Shown here one piece after another: positions 60,917-64,000 of a stretch of 64,000 bases of DNA. Origin of the DNA: Neobacillus terrae (lineage in GTDB: Bacteria > Bacillota > Bacilli > Bacillales > Cytobacillaceae); contig NZ_JAAOEO010000001.1 in NCBI RefSeq assembly GCF_011393025.1, positions 186,001-250,000 of the forward strand. Reading direction: 5' to 3'. Within the stretch, counting starts at the first letter, position 1; every line of letters starts with the position of its first letter. The notes beneath the pieces were generated by a model that was not told the origin of the DNA, searched no databases, and saw nothing but the letters and a program-made list of their open reading frames with translations. The translations under genes and the position numbers were made by a program.

Positions 60917-61060
60917 ATGAATACAACTGAACATTTAACGCAAAAGAAATTGCAGGAAATATTATTGAATATCTATTTTAAAGGGATAGAAACAGATACC
61001 ATCAATGTCAAAGACATTATTGAAGAAATAAAAAAACAAGTGTTAGCAGATTCCAAATAG
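60917..61060 (+). CDS. 47-residue small protein in the eps operon
   Basis: An ATG frame of 47 residues (MNTTEHLTQKKLQEILLNIY start; NVKDIIEEIKKQVL end) lies between galE and the sugar transferase. AGAGAGGA lies about 8 bases upstream and the next gene starts 16 bases after its stop. It is probably two amphipathic helices with no membrane segment. I do not recognise it. Its size and helical content, in an operon that also encodes a SinR-like repressor, make a SinI-like antirepressor conceivable, but I see no clear SinI motif. Confidence 0.6.
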   Translation: MNTTEHLTQKKLQEILLNIYFKGIETDTINVKDIIEEIKKQVLADSK

Positions 61061-61076
61061 CTTGGGAGGTTGAAAC

Positions 61077-61691
61077 ATGAAACGGCTATTTGATTTTATG
61101 GTTTCTTTAATTCTTTTTGTTAGTCTATCTCCCATCTATATCATAATTGCTTTGTTAGTGAAAATGAAGCTGGGTTCTCCTATCATCTTTAAACAGGAGC
61201 GACCTGGATTAAATGGAAAGCCGTTTTACTTGTATAAGTTAAGAACTATGACAGATGGAAAAGACGAGAATGGAAAATATCTTCCAGATTATATGAGGTT
61301 AGCTCCCTTTGGAAACTTCCTCCGTAAATACAGTTTGGATGAATACCCTCAGTTATGGAATGTCCTAATAGGAGATTTAAGCCTAGTTGGACCGAGACCG
61401 TTACTGATTGAATACCTTCCGCTATATTCTGAGGAGCAATCTCTAAGACACCGTGTAAGGCCAGGGATTACTGGATGGGCACAGGTTAATGGCAGAAATG
61501 CAATTTCATGGGACGAGAAATTCAAGTTAGATGTTTGGTATGTAAAAAACCAATCGTTCATTCTTGATTTGAAGATATTGCTTCTTACGGCATATAAAGT
61601 GTTCATTGCAGATGGAATCAATCAACCAGGAAGCGCTACAGTGGAGACCTTTAAGGGATCAAACTCTTCAATGGGAGGAGGGAGTTCGTGA
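61077..61691 (+). CDS. epsL: Undecaprenyl-phosphate sugar phosphotransferase (EpsL/PglC-like)
   Basis: A 204-residue monotopic phosphoglycosyl transferase. One N-terminal membrane/re-entrant helix ([20 protein letters not shown]) precedes [40 protein letters not shown] and [13 protein letters not shown], with the DE catalytic pair in LDEYP. It loads the first sugar phosphate, probably a bacillosamine-type or HexNAc residue, onto undecaprenyl phosphate. GGGAGG precedes ATG 61077. It overlaps the acetyltransferase start. Confidence 0.92.
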   Translation: MKRLFDFMVSLILFVSLSPIYIIIALLVKMKLGSPIIFKQERPGLNGKPFYLYKLRTMTDGKDENGKYLPDYMRLAPFGNFLRKYSLDEYPQLWNVLIGDLSLVGPRPLLIEYLPLYSEEQSLRHRVRPGITGWAQVNGRNAISWDEKFKLDVWYVKNQSFILDLKILLLTAYKVFIADGINQPGSATVETFKGSNSSMGGGSS

Positions 61692-62332
61692 ATATAGTAG
61701 TTATAGGACATGGAGGACACAGTAAAGTCATTTCTGACATCATTCTTGCAAATAAGGGATTTCAAATTTATGGTTATCTGGATTATAAGTATCAAAGAAC
61801 CGAAAAAATTAATAACTTTCTTTGTGGTCCTGTTAGTGCAGCAAAGCTATTTATTGAAGACTATACAGATGTAAAGTTTTTGATTGCCATTGGAGATAAC
61901 AAGGTAAGAAAAACAATTGTAGAGGAACTTGCCTTTCCTATCGAACAATATGCAACTCTTGTTCATCCTTTAGCTAGTATTAGCTTAAGTGCAAAAATTG
62001 GTCATGGTACAGTTGTTATGCCGAATTCGGTTATCAACGCAGATGCAGTCATTGGAAATCATTGTATTATTAATTCATGTGCAGTGGTTGAGCATGATAG
62101 TGTGCTAGAAGATTTTGTGCATCTTTGTCCAAATAGTACAATAACAGGCACTGTAGAAATTGGAGAGGGTACTTGTGTTGGGAGCGGTGCCACCATAATT
62201 CCAAATAATAGAATTGGGGAGTGGACAACGATTGGGGCAGGAGCAACCGTGGTCAATAATATCCCAGGTAATTGTATAGCAATAGGAACACCGGCGAGGG
62301 TGAAATTGAACAAGAAAGTGAACATGGGGTGA
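61688..62332 (+). CDS. epsM: Sugar O/N-acetyltransferase (EpsM/PglD-like)
   Basis: A 214-residue NeuD/PglD-type protein. The N-terminal Rossmann-like part [20 protein letters not shown] precedes a left-handed beta-helix made of hexapeptide repeats ([20 protein letters not shown] onward), with the likely catalytic His in [17 protein letters not shown]. PglD-type enzymes acetylate the 4-amino group of UDP-4-amino sugars, matching the neighbouring EpsN-like aminotransferase. GTG 61688 overlaps the preceding stop. Confidence 0.92.
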   Translation: MNIVVIGHGGHSKVISDIILANKGFQIYGYLDYKYQRTEKINNFLCGPVSAAKLFIEDYTDVKFLIAIGDNKVRKTIVEELAFPIEQYATLVHPLASISLSAKIGHGTVVMPNSVINADAVIGNHCIINSCAVVEHDSVLEDFVHLCPNSTITGTVEIGEGTCVGSGATIIPNNRIGEWTTIGAGATVVNNIPGNCIAIGTPARVKLNKKVNMG

Positions 62333-62337
62333 ATTAA

Positions 62338-63528
62338 TTGGGTCAAACAAACTATAAAAAAAGGATTTTTCTATCCTCTCCACATATGAGTGGAAATGAA
62401 CAAAAATATATTAATGAAGCTTTTGAGACCAATTGGATTGCCCCTCTTGGACCCAATGTTGATGCCTTTGAAAGAGAAATAGCTCTATACATAGGAGCCA
62501 GTGAAGCGGTAGCCGTTAGTTCAGGGACAGCAGCGATTCACCTGGCTCTTTCTTTATTAGAAGTGGTAAAAGGAGACAAGGTTTTTTGCTCCACTCTAAC
62601 CTTTATCGCCAGTGCAAATCCTATCATTTATCAAGGAGCGGAGCCCATTTTCATCGATTCGGAACCTGAGACTTGGAATATGTCCCCAGAGGCTTTAGAA
62701 AATGCTTTCGAAGACGCGATAACAGATGGAGATCTTCCAAAAGCAGTCATTGTAGTCAATTTGTATGGTCAAAGTGCAAAAATGGATGAAATTACATCAA
62801 TCTGCAATCATTACGGAGTTCCCATTATTGAAGACGCAGCAGAGTCACTCGGTTCTGTATATAAGGGAAAAGCAAGTGGAACATTTGGGAAATTTGGTGT
62901 TTTCTCCTTTAATGGGAACAAAATTATTACTACTTCCGGAGGAGGAATGTTGGTTTCCGATGATCGTGAAGCTTTACAAAAGGCTAGATTCTTAGCTACA
63001 CAAGCAAGGGATGCGGCACCTCACTACCAGCACAGTCAAATCGGTTTTAATTACCGCTTGAGCAATATCCTAGCTGGCATTGGAAGAGCTCAGTTAGGAG
63101 TGTTGGAGGATAGAATCACGGCCAGGAGAGCCATTTTTCAACGATATTTTGAAGACCTTTCTAGTTTACCGGGTTTCACATTTATGCCTGAGTTAACCGA
63201 TACGTTTTCAAATCGATGGCTAACAGCATTAACAATTAATGAGAAAGAGGCCGGAATTTCTGTGAAAGAGATACTTAGGTCTTTAAGTGAGGAAAACATT
63301 GAAGCTAGGCCGGTTTGGAAACCTCTTCACCTTCAGCCTGTATTCGAAAAAAAGAAATACTACCCTCATAATACACAAGAAAGCGTTTCGGAAACTCTCT
63401 TTAATAACGGGTTGTGCTTACCCTCAGGGTCGAATATGACAGAAAAAGATATAGATACTGTCATTCACTATATCAAAAAAGCAGTTATTTATAGGAAGGA
63501 AAGAGTAGATATGTTCAGTGTAAAGTAA
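62338..63528 (+). CDS. epsN: DegT/DnrJ/EryC1 aminotransferase (EpsN-like)
   Basis: A 396-residue PLP enzyme. PLP-binding Lys195 is in FSFNGNKIITTSGGGM; SSGTAAIHLAL, IPIIEDAAESLGS-type segment and PHYQHSQIGFNYRLSNILAG are the usual blocks. It aminates the 4-keto sugar made by the EpsC-like dehydratase, after which the EpsM-like enzyme acetylates it, giving a UDP-di-N-acetylbacillosamine-like product. TTG 62338 follows GGGGTGAATT. Confidence 0.93.
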   Translation: MGQTNYKKRIFLSSPHMSGNEQKYINEAFETNWIAPLGPNVDAFEREIALYIGASEAVAVSSGTAAIHLALSLLEVVKGDKVFCSTLTFIASANPIIYQGAEPIFIDSEPETWNMSPEALENAFEDAITDGDLPKAVIVVNLYGQSAKMDEITSICNHYGVPIIEDAAESLGSVYKGKASGTFGKFGVFSFNGNKIITTSGGGMLVSDDREALQKARFLATQARDAAPHYQHSQIGFNYRLSNILAGIGRAQLGVLEDRITARRAIFQRYFEDLSSLPGFTFMPELTDTFSNRWLTALTINEKEAGISVKEILRSLSEENIEARPVWKPLHLQPVFEKKKYYPHNTQESVSETLFNNGLCLPSGSNMTEKDIDTVIHYIKKAVIYRKERVDMFSVK

Positions 63529-63555
63529 TTATCTTAAATAAACGGGGTATGAGTC

Positions 63556-63933
63556 ATGATCGGGAATAACATATATGAATTTAGGAAGAAAAAGGGACTA
63601 ACTTTGTCCGAATTGGCCCAACGCGCTAGAGTATCAAAGTCTTACTTAAGTAATATCGAACGAAATTTAAATCGGAATCCTTCTATTGAAGTGGTAAAAA
63701 GAATTGCTGCAGTGTTAGAAGTGGAATTAGATATATTCTCAACTTCAGAGAAGACGAATGATGTTCAACAAAAAATAGATCAAGATTTGATTGATTTTGC
63801 AGCAGAATTAAAGCAAACCGGAATTGAAAAAGAACAAATTAAGGATTATAAAACTTTAATTGAATTTATTAAATGGAAGAATCAGAATCCAGCTGTTGAT
63901 AAGTACAGAGGTAAAAAAAATGGACTATATTAA
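63556..63933 (+). CDS. SinR-like biofilm repressor
   Basis: A 125-residue XRE regulator. The N-terminal HTH starts MIGNNIYEFRKKKGLTLSEL and has SKSYLSNIERNLNRNPSIEV, very close to SinR. The C-terminal part DLIDFAAELKQTGIEKEQIK then FIKWKNQNP fits the SinR/SinI dimerisation domain. SinR represses eps and matrix genes at GTTCTYT sites, which are present at 46915 and 54099. Unlike in B. subtilis, the gene lies inside the eps operon, so the operon would make its own repressor. It could also be an SlrR-type or paralogous regulator. Confidence 0.87.
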   Translation: MIGNNIYEFRKKKGLTLSELAQRARVSKSYLSNIERNLNRNPSIEVVKRIAAVLEVELDIFSTSEKTNDVQQKIDQDLIDFAAELKQTGIEKEQIKDYKTLIEFIKWKNQNPAVDKYRGKKNGLY

Positions 63934-64000
63934 TAAGATTCCTAGAACAATTCATTATTGTTGGTTTGGCGGAAAGGAAAAACCTTGGCTTGTGAAAAAA
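63920..64000 (+). CDS. Glycosyltransferase, N-terminal part (window end)
   Basis: Partial gene running off the window. ATG 63920 overlaps the SinR-like stop. The visible residues (MDYINKIPRTIHYCWFGGKE...) match the IPKIIHYCWFGG start of capsular polysaccharide glycosyltransferases of the DXD-sugar-binding/OCH1-like group. It continues the eps operon, as expected since no other glycosyltransferase is present so far. Confidence 0.8.
   Translation, partial: MDYINKIPRTIHYCWFGGKEKPWLVKK

Noticed and set aside
1..64000. CRISPR arrays, rRNA, tRNA genes, prophage or intact insertion sequences
   Set aside because: No regularly spaced repeats, no tRNA cloverleaf or rRNA sequence, and no transposase, integrase or phage structural gene was recognised in any frame.

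Overview
The window looks like chromosomal DNA from an endospore-forming Bacillaceae bacterium, probably a Mesobacillus/Cytobacillus-like relative of Bacillus subtilis. The grounds are strong AGGAGG-type ribosome binding sites, frequent TTG/GTG starts, a small acid-soluble spore protein (SspL), MntR with the B. subtilis ligand set, a YphP-type bacilliredoxin, and a run of yp-series orthologs (ypcP, ypdQ, ypeP, ypgQ, ypgR, yphP, ypiP, ypjP, thyA, dfrA). The genus is inference only.

Bases 1-20.4 kb are mostly conserved housekeeping backbone: the end of a 5'-3' exonuclease, sspL, an EamA exporter, two RNase H-like proteins, a cold shock protein, topoisomerase III, MntR, MetA (with the acetyl-CoA-type Glu111), formate-THF ligase, a glutathione peroxidase homolog, DegV, an HD hydrolase, an ABC-F ATPase, YpgR, BrxB, YpiP and YpjP.

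From 20.5 to 31.2 kb lies a complete Ter/Yce stress module: three TerD paralogs, TerC, TelA, YceG and the four-gene set (CitE-like lyase, PRTase/TRSP, StiP-like, HAD) that has been predicted to make a nucleoside-like metabolite. Two near-identical ECF (sigma-W-type) promoters, each TGAAAC-16-CGTA, precede its two halves. A secreted anthrax lethal factor-like metallopeptidase follows. thyA and dfrA, usually neighbours, are separated by a 9 kb fatty acid catabolism island (TetR, two acyl-CoA dehydrogenases, SCP2 protein, acyl-CoA synthetase, SDR, thiolase, crotonase, hotdog protein). A matching palindromic operator precedes both the regulator and the operon.

From 43.8 to 46.8 kb, intact tatA and tatC sit beside decayed hypF, hypD and hypE. 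This is probably the relic of a lost [NiFe]-hydrogenase locus; hypE is interrupted by a single amber codon.

From 46.8 kb onward the DNA is visibly more AT-rich. It begins with a complete seven-gene lasso peptide cluster of the paeninodin type (C-A-K-B1-B2-N-D). Its 51-residue precursor, at 49016-49171, predicts a ring closed by Asp9 and a C-terminal serine suited to phosphorylation by the HPr-kinase-like enzyme. A B. subtilis eps-like exopolysaccharide operon follows directly: chain-length regulator, degenerate BY-kinase, an EAR antitermination RNA candidate, epsC, gtaB, epsG, galE, a small gene, epsL/M/N-like genes, a SinR-like repressor and the start of a glycosyltransferase. SinR-type palindromes (GTTCTYT half-sites) lie in the promoters of both the lasso cluster and the eps operon. 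The most interesting hypothesis in the window is therefore a lasso peptide controlled together with biofilm matrix production by a SinR-like repressor.
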